The position numbers were made by a program, and so were the translations under genes. From positions 1 through 64,000 of the forward strand of contig CAZQSF010000002.1 of NCBI GenBank assembly GCA_964595955.1: a DNA stretch of 64,000 nt, in the 5' to 3' direction. The notes beneath the pieces were generated by a model. It was given only the letters and a program-made list of their open reading frames with translations. It was not told the DNA's origin and ran no database searches. Source of the stretch: JAJDFU01 sp964595955 (lineage in GTDB: Bacteria; Bacteroidota; Bacteroidia; Chitinophagales; Saprospiraceae). Below, piece by piece: positions 35,157 through 44,938 of the stretch. Every line of letters begins with the position of its first letter. Within the stretch, counting starts at the first letter, position 1.

Positions 35157-35666
35157 ATGGTAAAGATTGTAATGGGCTCTGACTCAGACCTGCCAGTGAT
35201 GCAGGCTGCCGCCGAAGTACTGACTGAGCTGGGCATTCCCTTCGAGCTCACCCTCGTATCGGCACACCGGACACCGCATCGCCTGTTCGAATTTTCGAAG
35301 GAAGCGCACAAACGCGGCATACAGGTCATCATTGCCGGGGCCGGCGGCGCAGCTCACCTTCCGGGCATGATCGCCTCGCTTTCCCCGCTTCCGGTCATTG
35401 GCGTTCCCGTAAAATCGTCCAATTCCATTGACGGATGGGACTCCGTGCTGTCCATACTTCAAATGCCCAATGGGGTTCCCGTGGCCACGGTGGCCCTCAA
35501 TGCCGCCAAGAACGCGGGAATTCTGGCCGCGCAGATCCTGGGCGCTTCGGATGCGGACATCCGGGCGCGCCTTATGGCCTACAAGGAATCCCTGGCCGCA
35601 GGGGTAGCTGCCAAATACGAAAAGCTGGAAAAAATAGGATACCGGCAATATTTAGCGGAAAAGTAA
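35157..35666 (+). CDS. purE: N5-carboxyaminoimidazole ribonucleotide mutase
   Basis: 169 residues, the normal class I PurE size. MGSDSDLPVM (6-15), the SAHRTPHR active-site stretch with the catalytic His, AGAGGAAHLPGM, PVIGVPVKS, and SILQMPNGVPVATVA are all present. PurE converts N5-CAIR, the PurK product, to CAIR. The purK gene is 21 kb upstream at 13220, on the same strand but separate. Downstream 40 bp separate it from the convergent coiled-coil membrane gene. Confidence 0.97.
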   Translation: MVKIVMGSDSDLPVMQAAAEVLTELGIPFELTLVSAHRTPHRLFEFSKEAHKRGIQVIIAGAGGAAHLPGMIASLSPLPVIGVPVKSSNSIDGWDSVLSILQMPNGVPVATVALNAAKNAGILAAQILGASDADIRARLMAYKESLAAGVAAKYEKLEKIGYRQYLAEK

Positions 35667-35706
35667 TTGCCTGAGGTGGCCCGGATATCTTTTGCCCGCA
35701 ACCCGG

Positions 35707-36735
35707 TCACTGAAAAAGATTGTCGTAATCGCTGCCGGAAGAGCCGCCTTCCTTTCGCGCTTCGGGTTCGGCTCGAGGGGATTCCAGATCCAGCGTTTCG
35801 CCGGAGGACTTGCCCTGCCCTTCCAACAGCAGGAGGGTGCTTTCTTTTTCCCATCGCTCAAGCATGCGCAGGCCTTCCTCTTCGAAAATGCCGTTCTGCA
35901 GGTCCACCGACTCCATAAAGTTGGCCGATAGCTCCATGAAACGCTCCATCTCGCCCACCTTGTTGGCCACGTCGTCGGCAACGGCCTCCATAGCTGCGTC
36001 AAACATGGCGCGCTTATCCGGATCGCCGGAGATGACACTCATTGCCGATTTCATGGCCGAGTGGGAAGCCCGTATGGCTTTGCGTTCCTGTTCTTTGAGC
36101 TTGACCTGGTCGCGAGTGTCTTCCAGCAACACTTCCGAATTGGAGTGCATTTTCACCAGAATGCGGTTGAGCACCTCCATCTTGTCGTGCAGCACTTTGT
36201 ACTTGCTGTTGGTCTCCTTGAGGCGGGCAGCCTTTCGGGAAGCCAGTAGCATTTGCTGGTCCATGCCCTTTTCCTTGGCCGCACTGGCCATTTTCATCTG
36301 ATTGTCGATCTCGCGGCTGTTCTCGGTCATAAGGGTGTCGATCTTGCGCATCTGACCCCGCAGCGAACCGATCTGCTTGCGCATTTTACCCAAATTATCC
36401 TCCAGGTCTTCCACATAGCTTTTGAGGATGCCGATGGGATCGATCTGCACGAACAAGCCGGTCACCCATCGCATAGTACTTTTGTACATATACCAGATGA
36501 GGTTGCGCATCTTGGGGTCGAAGACCATGTAGAGCAAGGCCCCCAACACTACAATGAGTCCGGCCAGGTACAGGGTGTTGGACAACAAGGCGACAAGAGC
36601 CGGTCCGAAGTTGATGAGTAAAAGCGTTGCCGCAGCGATGATGGCGACCAGAAAAATGGCACCGGTCACGCCTTCAGGACGCTTCCAAAAGGATTTTTTT
36701 GTGCTCGTTGGTTTGAATGGAACATTATCAGCCAT
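35707..36735 (-). CDS. Membrane-anchored coiled-coil protein, unknown
   Basis: 342 residues. Two membrane segments lie at about 23-44 (TGAIFLVAIIAAATLLLIN) and 50-72 (LYLAGLIVVLGALLYMVF). A long helical, coiled-coil part follows (about 100-290), with heptad-like LEDNLGKMRKQIGSLRGQMRKIDTL. A low-complexity acidic/glycine tail ends the protein. It vaguely resembles PspA/IM30-type stress proteins in being a helical scaffold near a membrane, but I see no firm match. The upstream gene (36765-37316) encodes a soluble coiled-coil protein 29 bp away; the two probably work together. No known family was recognised. Confidence 0.75.
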   Translation of the reverse strand: MADNVPFKPTSTKKSFWKRPEGVTGAIFLVAIIAAATLLLINFGPALVALLSNTLYLAGLIVVLGALLYMVFDPKMRNLIWYMYKSTMRWVTGLFVQIDPIGILKSYVEDLEDNLGKMRKQIGSLRGQMRKIDTLMTENSREIDNQMKMASAAKEKGMDQQMLLASRKAARLKETNSKYKVLHDKMEVLNRILVKMHSNSEVLLEDTRDQVKLKEQERKAIRASHSAMKSAMSVISGDPDKRAMFDAAMEAVADDVANKVGEMERFMELSANFMESVDLQNGIFEEEGLRMLERWEKESTLLLLEGQGKSSGETLDLESPRAEPEARKEGGSSGSDYDNLFQ

Positions 36736-36764
36736 GGCAAACGTTGGTTCAATGGTAAAATCGA

Positions 36765-37316
36765 TCAGGCAATAAATCGTTCGATGTTTTCCAGGTCGTG
36801 CTCAATTTCGCCGAGTATGGTGGTTACCGTTTCCTGAAAACTCTGTTGGGTGGCCGCGATCTTGTCCTCTGCCGTTCGGATTTCCTCCTCGGCGTTCCGA
36901 ATGGTCGATTCGGATTGGGCGATCTTGTCCTCCAACTGTTCGATCTTCGCCCTGTAATCTTCGATCTGCTTCTTTATTTTCTCAACTTCCTTTTGCTTGG
37001 ACTGAATGCGCTGCTCGACCTGTTTGCTGGCAGCTGCTTCAAACTGTTGTTTTTCCGTATCCAGCACCTTCTTGTAGTGCTTTGCGGATTCCAACAGTTT
37101 TTCCTTGGTAAGCCCGAGGGTGCTGGCGGTGGCAAAAGCCGACTTAAAAGCCGTTTCCTGGTCCATATTCATTCCCTTCAGCGCTGCCAGGGATTGCTTG
37201 TATTCCAGGTAATCAAAACCCGGCAAATTGTTTTTTTCAATGGCTTTGACCAGAAACTCTACGCTGCGCTTGTCCAGCCCGCGCTCGAGAAAGAGCGCCT
37301 TCAGTTTGTTCTGCAT
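36765..37316 (-). CDS. Soluble coiled-coil protein, unknown
   Basis: 183 residues from the ATG at 37316. Residues 1-75 are helical (FLVKAIEKNNLPGFDYLEYKQ), and 80-175 are a strong coiled coil rich in E, K and Q (QRIQSKQKEVEKIKKQIEDY, LEDKIAQSESTIRNAEEEI). It has no signal peptide or membrane segment. It lies between sbcC (98 bp upstream) and the membrane coiled-coil gene (29 bp downstream). Partner proteins of related operons in Bacteroidota are unknown to me. The pair may be a membrane-attached helical filament, which is a guess. Confidence 0.75.
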   Translation of the reverse strand: MQNKLKALFLERGLDKRSVEFLVKAIEKNNLPGFDYLEYKQSLAALKGMNMDQETAFKSAFATASTLGLTKEKLLESAKHYKKVLDTEKQQFEAAASKQVEQRIQSKQKEVEKIKKQIEDYRAKIEQLEDKIAQSESTIRNAEEEIRTAEDKIAATQQSFQETVTTILGEIEHDLENIERFIA

Positions 37317-37414
37317 GGAAAAGAAATAAAGATCTCCGATTGTGTTCTCACACAAAATAAGAGAAATGCCCCGACTTGAGAAGTAATTTTCGATGGCCGT
37401 CCGGGCACGGTCGA

Positions 37415-40400
37415 TCAGTCCGGGGGATTGAGGGTCAAAGTGCTGAATCCGCTGCTGCCCTTTTCGAGCCGGATCTGTACGGCAATGCGTTCTTTCAGGG
37501 CTTTCACGTGGGAAATAATACCGATGGTTTTTCCTTTGGCCTGTAGGTTTTCCAGGGTGGTCAGGGCGAGGTCCAGGGCGTTGTCGTCCAGCGTGCCGAA
37601 GCCCTCATCGATAAATAAGGACCGGATCTCAGCTTGCTGCCCCGCCATGTCGCTCAGGCCAAGGGCCAGAGCCAGGCTGACCAGGAAGCTTTCTCCGCCC
37701 GACAGGGTATTCATGCTTCTGCGGTTATCGGCCTGAAAGGTATCCACGATTTGGAGGTTCAGACTGTCGGGTGCCTTTTCAATCCGGTAGCGCCCATGCA
37801 GCTGTTGCAGGTGGCTATTGGCTGCGCGAACCAGCTGGCGAAGCGTCAACCCCTGAGCAAAGGTTCGAAACTTCTTTCCATCGGCCTGGCCGATGAGTTC
37901 GTTGAGCTGCGCCCAGCGACGGTGCTCTCTTCGCTGGGCATGTAGTTTTTCGACCAGTCCGGCCTGGTTCTGCATTTGCCGCCGGTGGCTTTCCAGCTCC
38001 TGATCCAAGGCGCCAATGCGGCGAACCGCTTCGTCGCGGGCTTGCTTTTTTTCGGCCTGTTGCTGCTGCAGGACCTCAGCGGCAGGCTGATCGAGGGTTC
38101 GTCGGGCCAACCCCTCCCGCTCGGCATGGAGTTGTTGCTCCTCTCTTTGCAGCGCACTTTGATCCTGGATAAGTCGCTTTTCCGTTTCTTCGTATTCGGT
38201 CAGGTGCTCTCGATCCAGCAGGCTTTTCTCCAGTTCGGGGATTCCGGAAAGCCGATGCCGCTGCACGAAGGCTTCCAATTGATGGCGCAGCTGCTCCGCT
38301 TCGTTGTCCAGTCGCATTCTCTGTTCCTCGAGGCCCTTTCGACGTTCCTCACTTTGCAGAAGGCGTTCTCGCACAGCCTGAAGCGCTTCCCGGGCCTCGC
38401 GGTGTTTGTTCCGGGCTGCCGCCAAGCGGTTTCGGAACTGGGCGTCCAGGGCATCCGGGTCTGTCGCCTCCAGCAAATCGAAGCGCCGTTTGTCCATATC
38501 CGCCAGTTGGCTCCTTTCGGATTCCAGTTCTTGCTTCAATTGCTCGAGCCTGGCTGCCTGTTTTTCATCCCCGGTCATCCAATTTTCGAGTTGGGCCTGC
38601 AAGTCACGGATCTGGATGCGGAGTGTTTCCAGCTCGTTGCGTTTTTTCGCATAGGTATTTTGGTATTCCTTCAAAAGGGGCAAGGGGTCGTCATCCGAAT
38701 CCAACCAGGGGGTGAAAGGCGCCAGTAAATTCTGTCGTTCCAAGGCCTCTTTTTGAAGGTCCTCCTCCAGTCGCCGAATATCTTTCTCAGCCTGTTTCAG
38801 GCTTTCGGTCAGGCCTATCCGGCGCTTCTCCAAGGTCGTCAGTTCCTGGCTCAGCGGTTTGCATGCGCTATCCAGTGCTTCGCGGCGCTCCAAGAGGTCT
38901 TCCACCTGCCGAATGTCTGTTTGTAGCCTCTCCAGTTGCTCCCGCTTGCGATCGCTTTCCCTAATCCATTCTTCCAAGGTTGCCTTTTCGAGTTGGCCGT
39001 CCCAAATCGGATCCGCATCGAGTTGCGTTCGCAGATCCTCAATGGCCCGGTCTATCTGATCCATCCGCGAATCGGGCGAGCCGGCCAGCCCCCGCAGCCG
39101 CTCCTCCAATTGCAGGTACCGGGCTTTCACCTTCCAGTGCAGATTGATCAGGCGCTCCTCTTCTCGTTCGGCATCCTCCAGGTCTTGCCGGGCCCGGTCC
39201 TGGTAAGGTTGGGGCGCATGCTCTTCGAAGGGGTGCTCCGTTGACCCGCACAGGGGGCACGGCTCTCCCGGTTTTAAATTCGCCCGTTCGCGAGCGTAGT
39301 TGGCCAACAGCAATTGAGCCTCCAGCATGTGCCGTCGCTCTTGTACTTTTTTTCCGGCAGCCGTGCACTGGTCGAGCAAGGCCTGTGCCTCCTCCTGTAA
39401 ATGCCTGCGCTCTGTCTCCCACTGACTCCGGGACTCCGCAAGTGCCGTGCGCTCTTCGAGCAAGCTCTTATACTGCTCGACCCGCTCCATCAGATCTTCC
39501 CTGTCGCGCGCTTCCCGACGCCTGTCTTCCAGTTCCCGGCGCCAGGCTTGCAGCTTGTGCAAGGGGCTGGATGCCCGGCCAACATAGTCTTGCAAGGATG
39601 ACACCAACGCTTCCCGTTCCTGCTTTTTTTGTTCCAAATGGCCCGCTCGGGTTTGCGCCTGGCCTTCGATCTCTGCCCGTTCTTTTTCTCTTTCGCTATA
39701 CAGCTCCCGAGCCTTTTTGGCCTCCGAGCGGATTTGGGCCAAAGCGTCGTGGTTCCGCTGCAAGAGGGGCAGAGTGCGGGAAAGAGCTTCCCAACCGGCG
39801 CGTTCGCGAAGCCAGTCGTCGAGCCGGGTTTGCGCTTCCTGCAGCGCCTCTAACTCCCGTTGGCGATCGCGGGCAAGTGAAGCGGCCTCCTTTCGGGCTC
39901 GGATCAGGGTTTCCTGCTGTCCTTCCAGGTCGTGCAGGCGATCGCGAAGCCGGATGCGCTGAGTATCCAACTTGCGAGCCTCCGTCAGCCGGGGTAGTAG
40001 AATTTCCCACTCCGCTGCCTCCCCGGCTTCCTCCTCCCGGGCTTTTTCCCACTGGACCTGCAGGGCTTCCCTCTGGTTCCGCAATGCCTCCAGCTTTCGC
40101 AGTTCCTCCTCGGCAGCTTCGAGGAGTTCGGTCCGTCGCCCACTAACCCGGTGCCAGTTCTCAAGGATCGGCATAGCATCAGCCAATCGCCGGTGCTCAT
40201 CCAGCCGCAGCCGGTTGGCAGCAAAAGCCGTCCAGGCTTCCTTCCATTGCGTTTGTGCCGATGTCCACTGCCGAAGCCGCTTTTGGAGGTGTTCCCAGGC
40301 CTGCCAGGCCTCGAGCTGCTCCTGGATTTGAGCCAGCTGGCGGTCCAGCAGATCGATCTCGTTTCGAAATCGCTTCCGTTCGGCTTCCTTTTCCCCCACG

Positions 40401-41059
40401 GCCTCAGGACTCAACACCTCCAATTGATCGAGTTGTTGCTGGAGTTGTTCGAGCTGCCGCGCTTCCTCCCGGTTGCGCTCAAAGGCCGCCATGGACAGTT
40501 GCGAATAGATGGCTGTGCCGGTTATGCGTTCCAGCATAGCCGAACGGTCGCGCTCATCCGCCTTTAGAAATGCGGCAAACTCGCCCTGAGAAAGCAGCAC
40601 CGACTTGGTGAATCGATCGTAATCCAGCCCGGTAATGTCCAGGATCAGGGCATCGACATCGCGCACTTTTTCGGCCAGGATCTCAAACCTGCCGGACGCC
40701 GGCTGAAAAACGGCGAGCTCTCGCCGGGCAGGCTGCAACCGTCCGTCGGGCTTTTGATGTGCACGCCACTGATTCCACTTGGCCCGGTAGTGACTTCCGC
40801 CACTTTCGAATTCCACCTCGGCCATGGACTCCGCCGTTCCCCAGCTCATCACCTGGCCGAGGTCGTCGCGAAAGCGAGGCGTGCGTCCGTAGAGCCCCAG
40901 GGTCAGCGCATCCAGCAAGGTCGTCTTGCCGGAGCCGGTGTCTCCGGTAATGGCAAACAGGCCCGTGGCAGCCAGCGGACCTTCCACAAAAGAGAGCTCA
41001 ATTGGAGCGGCGCTCCTTAGCGAATTGATGTTCTGAAATCGAAGGCTGCAAATCCGCAT
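37415..41059 (-). CDS. sbcC: SbcC exonuclease subunit (Rad50-like ATPase)
   Basis: 1214 residues. The N-terminal ABC half starts MRICSLRFQNINSLR with P-loop GDTGSGKT (39-46). About 1000 residues of coiled coil follow, interrupted by the zinc hook CPLCG at 601-605. The C-terminal half has LSGGESFLVSLALALGLSDMA and LFIDEGFGTLDDNAL (Walker B). SbcC with SbcD cuts hairpins and processes protein-blocked or double-strand DNA ends. The gene starts 15 bp after the sbcD stop. Hook and both ATPase halves are intact. Frames on the opposite strand here are shadows of the coiled coil. Confidence 0.96.
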   Translation of the reverse strand: MRICSLRFQNINSLRSAAPIELSFVEGPLAATGLFAITGDTGSGKTTLLDALTLGLYGRTPRFRDDLGQVMSWGTAESMAEVEFESGGSHYRAKWNQWRAHQKPDGRLQPARRELAVFQPASGRFEILAEKVRDVDALILDITGLDYDRFTKSVLLSQGEFAAFLKADERDRSAMLERITGTAIYSQLSMAAFERNREEARQLEQLQQQLDQLEVLSPEAVGEKEAERKRFRNEIDLLDRQLAQIQEQLEAWQAWEHLQKRLRQWTSAQTQWKEAWTAFAANRLRLDEHRRLADAMPILENWHRVSGRRTELLEAAEEELRKLEALRNQREALQVQWEKAREEEAGEAAEWEILLPRLTEARKLDTQRIRLRDRLHDLEGQQETLIRARKEAASLARDRQRELEALQEAQTRLDDWLRERAGWEALSRTLPLLQRNHDALAQIRSEAKKARELYSEREKERAEIEGQAQTRAGHLEQKKQEREALVSSLQDYVGRASSPLHKLQAWRRELEDRRREARDREDLMERVEQYKSLLEERTALAESRSQWETERRHLQEEAQALLDQCTAAGKKVQERRHMLEAQLLLANYARERANLKPGEPCPLCGSTEHPFEEHAPQPYQDRARQDLEDAEREEERLINLHWKVKARYLQLEERLRGLAGSPDSRMDQIDRAIEDLRTQLDADPIWDGQLEKATLEEWIRESDRKREQLERLQTDIRQVEDLLERREALDSACKPLSQELTTLEKRRIGLTESLKQAEKDIRRLEEDLQKEALERQNLLAPFTPWLDSDDDPLPLLKEYQNTYAKKRNELETLRIQIRDLQAQLENWMTGDEKQAARLEQLKQELESERSQLADMDKRRFDLLEATDPDALDAQFRNRLAAARNKHREAREALQAVRERLLQSEERRKGLEEQRMRLDNEAEQLRHQLEAFVQRHRLSGIPELEKSLLDREHLTEYEETEKRLIQDQSALQREEQQLHAEREGLARRTLDQPAAEVLQQQQAEKKQARDEAVRRIGALDQELESHRRQMQNQAGLVEKLHAQRREHRRWAQLNELIGQADGKKFRTFAQGLTLRQLVRAANSHLQQLHGRYRIEKAPDSLNLQIVDTFQADNRRSMNTLSGGESFLVSLALALGLSDMAGQQAEIRSLFIDEGFGTLDDNALDLALTTLENLQAKGKTIGIISHVKALKERIAVQIRLEKGSSGFSTLTLNPPD

Positions 41060-41074
41060 GAATCTCGTTTCCCA

Positions 41075-42301
41075 TTATTCGGCGAGCTCGCGCTCGCGCA
41101 CCCAATTGCAGAGTTCGTTAAAGGTCTTCTCCAGTTCGGCCCGCTCCTCCTCTTCGATTATGCCGGCTGCATCACATCGCTGGCGAAATACGTCGAGCAC
41201 GCTCAGGTCTTTGAGTTGCACCTCTTCCGGCGCTTCTGAATCCGTTCCCGAAGCGGGATTTTCGATCCGGATTTTAAGCAGTTCCAGTTCGGCCTCCGAG
41301 ACCAGTTCCCGAAGTTCCTGGTCGAACTGAGGATGCAGGCGGTCGGCCTTTACCAAAACCTCCACCCAGGGCGTCAGGTTGCGCTTCCCCCGGGCGGCAA
41401 AGGCCAGGAGCTTTTGCTTGACCTCTTCTGCCTGGCCGGTAATGGTTTTGAGCCGCCGGAAGGTCGGAGCGGGAAGAAATTCAATGGAAGCCCAGGCCCC
41501 CTGCTTCCAATCCAGTTGGAGCACTCCCTTTTCGTCCTTGGTTTCGCTGAAGCTGAGTGGAAGGAGCGAACCGCTGTATTGAATATGCGGGTTGCCACCC
41601 ACCTCTTGCCGGCGATGCAAATGCCCCAGGGCTACGTAGTCGAAGAGACCGGAAAAATCTTCGGCGCGAATATTTTCGGTATCGCCGATGTAGATGTTGT
41701 CCTGGCGGGCAGAGGCATAGGTACCGCCGGCGTACAAATGGCCCATGGCGATGAGCGGAACGCCCTTTCCGGCAAAGGGTTGCATGGCGTCGGCCAGCTC
41801 GCGGTAGTGGTTTGCCAGGGCCTGGCGAAGCCGGCGAATGCGTTCGTCGCTGCGCTCACCGGCAATGCTGTACTTCAGGTCCCGGTCGCGCAGAAAAGGA
41901 ACCGCCCCCACGACGGCAATCAGCTCACCGCCCTCATCGTAAAGGGGAATGACCTCATCGGCCACTTCGGACCCGGCCTCGCCCACGACGTGGATGTTAA
42001 AATATCGGAGAAGATCCCGGGGGGCCTGCAGCATAGCAGGCGAATCGTGGTTGCCCCCGGTAATGACCACATGGCGGCAGGAGGTGCCCATCAGGCGGGT
42101 GAGGAAGCGATAATACATGCGCCGGGCGGAATTGGGCGGGTTGCCGATGTCAAAGACATCGCCTGCCACCAGAAGTAGCTTTGCCTGCTGCGCTTCGATG
42201 AGCTCGAGCAGCCAGTCCAGGGCGAGTTGCTGTTCCCTTTCGCGGTCGCAGGAAAGGAGCTTCTGCCCCAAATGCCAATCCGAGGTGTGTACAATTCGCA
42301 T
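41075..42301 (-). CDS. sbcD: SbcD nuclease subunit (Mre11-like)
   Basis: 408 residues from the ATG at 42301. Metallophosphoesterase motifs: HTSDWHLGQ (5-13), AGDVFDIGNPP, GNHDSPAML, and GHLH in LGHLHRRQEV, which bind the two manganese ions. The C-terminal part is the SbcD-type capping region. It forms the nuclease of the SbcCD complex with the following gene. Start and spacing (17 bp after the YheT-like gene stop) are normal for a packed operon. The upstream neighbours are the YheT-like gene and two CotH genes, so the DNA repair pair sits at the end of an envelope-linked cluster. Confidence 0.95.
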   Translation of the reverse strand: MRIVHTSDWHLGQKLLSCDREREQQLALDWLLELIEAQQAKLLLVAGDVFDIGNPPNSARRMYYRFLTRLMGTSCRHVVITGGNHDSPAMLQAPRDLLRYFNIHVVGEAGSEVADEVIPLYDEGGELIAVVGAVPFLRDRDLKYSIAGERSDERIRRLRQALANHYRELADAMQPFAGKGVPLIAMGHLYAGGTYASARQDNIYIGDTENIRAEDFSGLFDYVALGHLHRRQEVGGNPHIQYSGSLLPLSFSETKDEKGVLQLDWKQGAWASIEFLPAPTFRRLKTITGQAEEVKQKLLAFAARGKRNLTPWVEVLVKADRLHPQFDQELRELVSEAELELLKIRIENPASGTDSEAPEEVQLKDLSVLDVFRQRCDAAGIIEEEERAELEKTFNELCNWVRERELAE

Positions 42302-42318
42302 AAGCGCTTTTCCCAAAA

Positions 42319-43287
42319 TTAGCAGGATGACGCAAATTCCAAAGCCCGGTATTCCGCCCAGGTGTAGGGCTCGCGGGCCAGGGTAAAGCCCACATGGCCC
42401 CCCTGAGGCGGAGCCTCTAAAAAGAGATACTCGTGCCCCGAGGCATAATCTTCCGGATAGCAAGCCGGCCCCAGGATGGGATCGTTCCAGGCATTGACCA
42501 GCAGGGCCGGACGTTTTAGCCCGTCCAGAAAATGCAGGGAGGAGCCCCTTTGATAAAAGTCCTCAGCCGACCGGTATCCGTTTAAAGGAGCCGAGAAATA
42601 CTCGTCGAAGTCGGTCCAGTGGCCGATGCGCTGAAAGTTTTCCAGGTCGACCAGGTCCGGATACTGCCGGGCTTTAGCCGTGATCTTGGCCTTCAAACGG
42701 CGAAGAAAGTGCTTTTTGTAAAAGGCATTTCCCGGCTTTTCCAGCGCTTCTACACTCGACTTCAGGACAACGGGGGCCGAAAAGGCGACGCCCCGGGATA
42801 CCGGCCCGGGCACTTCGTGGCCGTGTACGCCCAGGTATTTGAGCAAAATATTGCCGCCCATGCTGAAACCGATCAGAACAATCTCTTCATAATCCAGAGT
42901 GCGAAGGGCGTGATGGATGACTTCCCCGATATCGCCGATCTCTCCGTGGTTGTAAAGCCGGGGCATGAGGTTGAGTTCGCCGCTGCAAGAGCGGCAGTTC
43001 CACGCCAGTACATCCCAGCCGCGTTGGAAAAACAGCCCGGCCATACCCTGGATGTAGGCTTTGTGCGAATTGCCCTCCAGGCCGTGCGAGAGCAGGGCCA
43101 GCTTTCGACGGCCGGATTTCACCAGCCAGTCCAGATCGACAAAATCGCCGTCCGAAAGGACAAAGCGCTCGCGTTCGTAGGGCAGCTCGGGAACCTTGCG
43201 AAACATCGAGGGCAGAATAGTCTGCAGGTGGCCGTTGAATTGATAGCGTGGCGGCCGGTAGGCATCCGTATGTCGAATCACGGGCAT
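42319..43287 (-). CDS. YheT-family alpha/beta hydrolase
   Basis: 322 residues. The alpha/beta hydrolase fold is seen with YQFNGHLQTILPSMFR (the YheT/EMB8 start), HGLEGNSHKAY, WNCRSCSGELN, the nucleophile elbow GFSMGGN, and the late NAWNDPI and GGHVGF (catalytic Asp and His). The family includes YheT of E. coli and plant EMB8; activity on esters is likely, natural substrate unknown. It lies between the CotH gene (12 bp) and sbcD (17 bp) and may be co-transcribed with them. Confidence 0.88.
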   Translation of the reverse strand: MPVIRHTDAYRPPRYQFNGHLQTILPSMFRKVPELPYERERFVLSDGDFVDLDWLVKSGRRKLALLSHGLEGNSHKAYIQGMAGLFFQRGWDVLAWNCRSCSGELNLMPRLYNHGEIGDIGEVIHHALRTLDYEEIVLIGFSMGGNILLKYLGVHGHEVPGPVSRGVAFSAPVVLKSSVEALEKPGNAFYKKHFLRRLKAKITAKARQYPDLVDLENFQRIGHWTDFDEYFSAPLNGYRSAEDFYQRGSSLHFLDGLKRPALLVNAWNDPILGPACYPEDYASGHEYLFLEAPPQGGHVGFTLAREPYTWAEYRALEFASSC

Positions 43288-43299
43288 GAGGCAGCCGGG

Positions 43300-44907
43300 T
43301 TATTGCTTTTCCAGTTCTTCGGAGACCGTGTAAAACTCGAATGAAGCGCGGGAGGGCGACAGGCGGGCCAGGGTTTTACCTTCCGCTATAAAGTAGTACT
43401 GGGCATCCGGCGTGGTCGACAACACCAGGTTCCAGCTTTCCCCGCCTTTGGCATCCAGCTCCATGGGAAAGCGCGAGAATGGCATGTGGGGGCCTTTGCG
43501 CTGCAAGATCCAAACCCGCTCGGCGCCCTCCGTTTCCGCCGTGAAGCGAAACGCCCCTTTCTCTTCGGTTTCGGCTACACTCACTCGCTGAATACCGGGC
43601 GGGTCCTTTGCCATCAGGGGGTGATTGCGAAGGTAGGCCACCCGTCCGTCCATGAGCTCAAGCAAGCCCACGACCTCTACCCCATCGGCCTCGGCGCGCC
43701 CCTCCAGGTTTTGATGGAAGGTTGCTTCCGGATAAAGCTTATTGTCGTCCTCCGCCACCAGCGGCTTGAGTTTTTCATGCACCTCCCGAACGCGCTTTTC
43801 GAACTGTCCGCTGAGAAAAACTTCTTCGAGCAAGGTTCGAAGATGTGCCACATACACTTTGCGAAACAGGTCGTTGCGCAACAAATGGGTGATCAAGGGT
43901 CGATCCTCGTTGTTGTGCTTGTAGTGAAGGAACATGCTGAGTTCCTGCATTCCCTGGAGATCCAGCCGGTTGCCCAACCCATCCAGCCGAAAGCCTCCAA
44001 AGGCCAGATTCATATCCCAGATCAGTGGGTGAAATTGACCGAAGGTGTCGCGGTAGAGGTAGTAGTTGTGGCAAAATTCGCCCAGGTAACTGTCGAGATT
44101 GACAATGCAGTTGTCGAATGCCAGCATCCAAAGGGCCTGGTCCACATCCAGGATGCGTTCGATGGAGTCGGGTTGTTCGTGCAGGGTGCGGGTAAGCTCT
44201 ACGAGCTGGTTCCAGCCCGTATCACTTTTGAGCTCATAAAGGCCGTGATAGCAGGCCGGGTCGGCGCCGAGGTAGCGCAGAGTAGCCCGCTCCTCCACCT
44301 TGGGACAGTGCGCCGGACGCCCGGCACCGTATTCGGGATCGCATTTGAACAGCACGCCTTCGCCGTAGCCGAAATAGCGCTCCAGGAAACGCTCGTCTAT
44401 GGATTCCGTGGAATTGTACAGCCCGTAGTAATCGTCATTGATGTACACCTTGGCGAAATTCGCCCGGGGAGCGGGCATGTACTCACCCGCGATCTCGTAT
44501 GCCATTGCTTCGCGAAGGAAAGACGGATCCCGGAATACATTGGACAGCTTGAGGCGGGTATATCCGCCGGGCAGGGTCTGATCGTCCAGCACATGATCGA
44601 TCTTGATGTTGAAAGGCAGCTTCTCCTTCCCTTTTTTGGACACGCTGTTGTAGGAGCTATTGCCTTTGTAGCGCACGCCTACCTGGCGATACCGCACGCC
44701 TTCTACCCAAATATCGGCAACGACCCGCTCTTTGATCTTTTCGGACTTCAGGGAATCCAGCACATCTCGCCAATCCGGGCGGTCAATTTCGATGCGCACT
44801 TCGATCACCCGGTCCCGGGCGTACAGGTCACCCGATTGGGCTGCGCAGCCACTCCAGGCTGCAAGCGTCCAAAACAAACTGATCCAAACCCATCGTACAC
44901 TTCCCAT
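43300..44907 (-). CDS. CotH kinase-like lipoprotein (copy 1)
   Basis: 535 residues from the ATG at 44907. The signal sequence ends in WSGC, a lipobox. The body matches CotH, a protein-kinase-like family first known for phosphorylating spore coat proteins. Seen are VGVRYKGNSSY, LPFNIKID, RLKLSNVFRDPSFLREAMAYEI, ANFAKVYINDDYYGLYNSTE, LWMLAFDNCIVN and WDMNLAFGG, the last being the metal-binding Asp/Asn motif. The C-terminal 100 residues are a separate small beta domain. It is one of two adjacent, related genes, 31 bp apart. In non-spore-formers CotH-like proteins are widespread on the cell surface; the substrate here is unknown. Confidence 0.87.
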   Translation of the reverse strand: MGSVRWVWISLFWTLAAWSGCAAQSGDLYARDRVIEVRIEIDRPDWRDVLDSLKSEKIKERVVADIWVEGVRYRQVGVRYKGNSSYNSVSKKGKEKLPFNIKIDHVLDDQTLPGGYTRLKLSNVFRDPSFLREAMAYEIAGEYMPAPRANFAKVYINDDYYGLYNSTESIDERFLERYFGYGEGVLFKCDPEYGAGRPAHCPKVEERATLRYLGADPACYHGLYELKSDTGWNQLVELTRTLHEQPDSIERILDVDQALWMLAFDNCIVNLDSYLGEFCHNYYLYRDTFGQFHPLIWDMNLAFGGFRLDGLGNRLDLQGMQELSMFLHYKHNNEDRPLITHLLRNDLFRKVYVAHLRTLLEEVFLSGQFEKRVREVHEKLKPLVAEDDNKLYPEATFHQNLEGRAEADGVEVVGLLELMDGRVAYLRNHPLMAKDPPGIQRVSVAETEEKGAFRFTAETEGAERVWILQRKGPHMPFSRFPMELDAKGGESWNLVLSTTPDAQYYFIAEGKTLARLSPSRASFEFYTVSEELEKQ

Positions 44908-44938
44908 GCTGCTGTCCCAAACTTGGTCCAGCTGCAAG

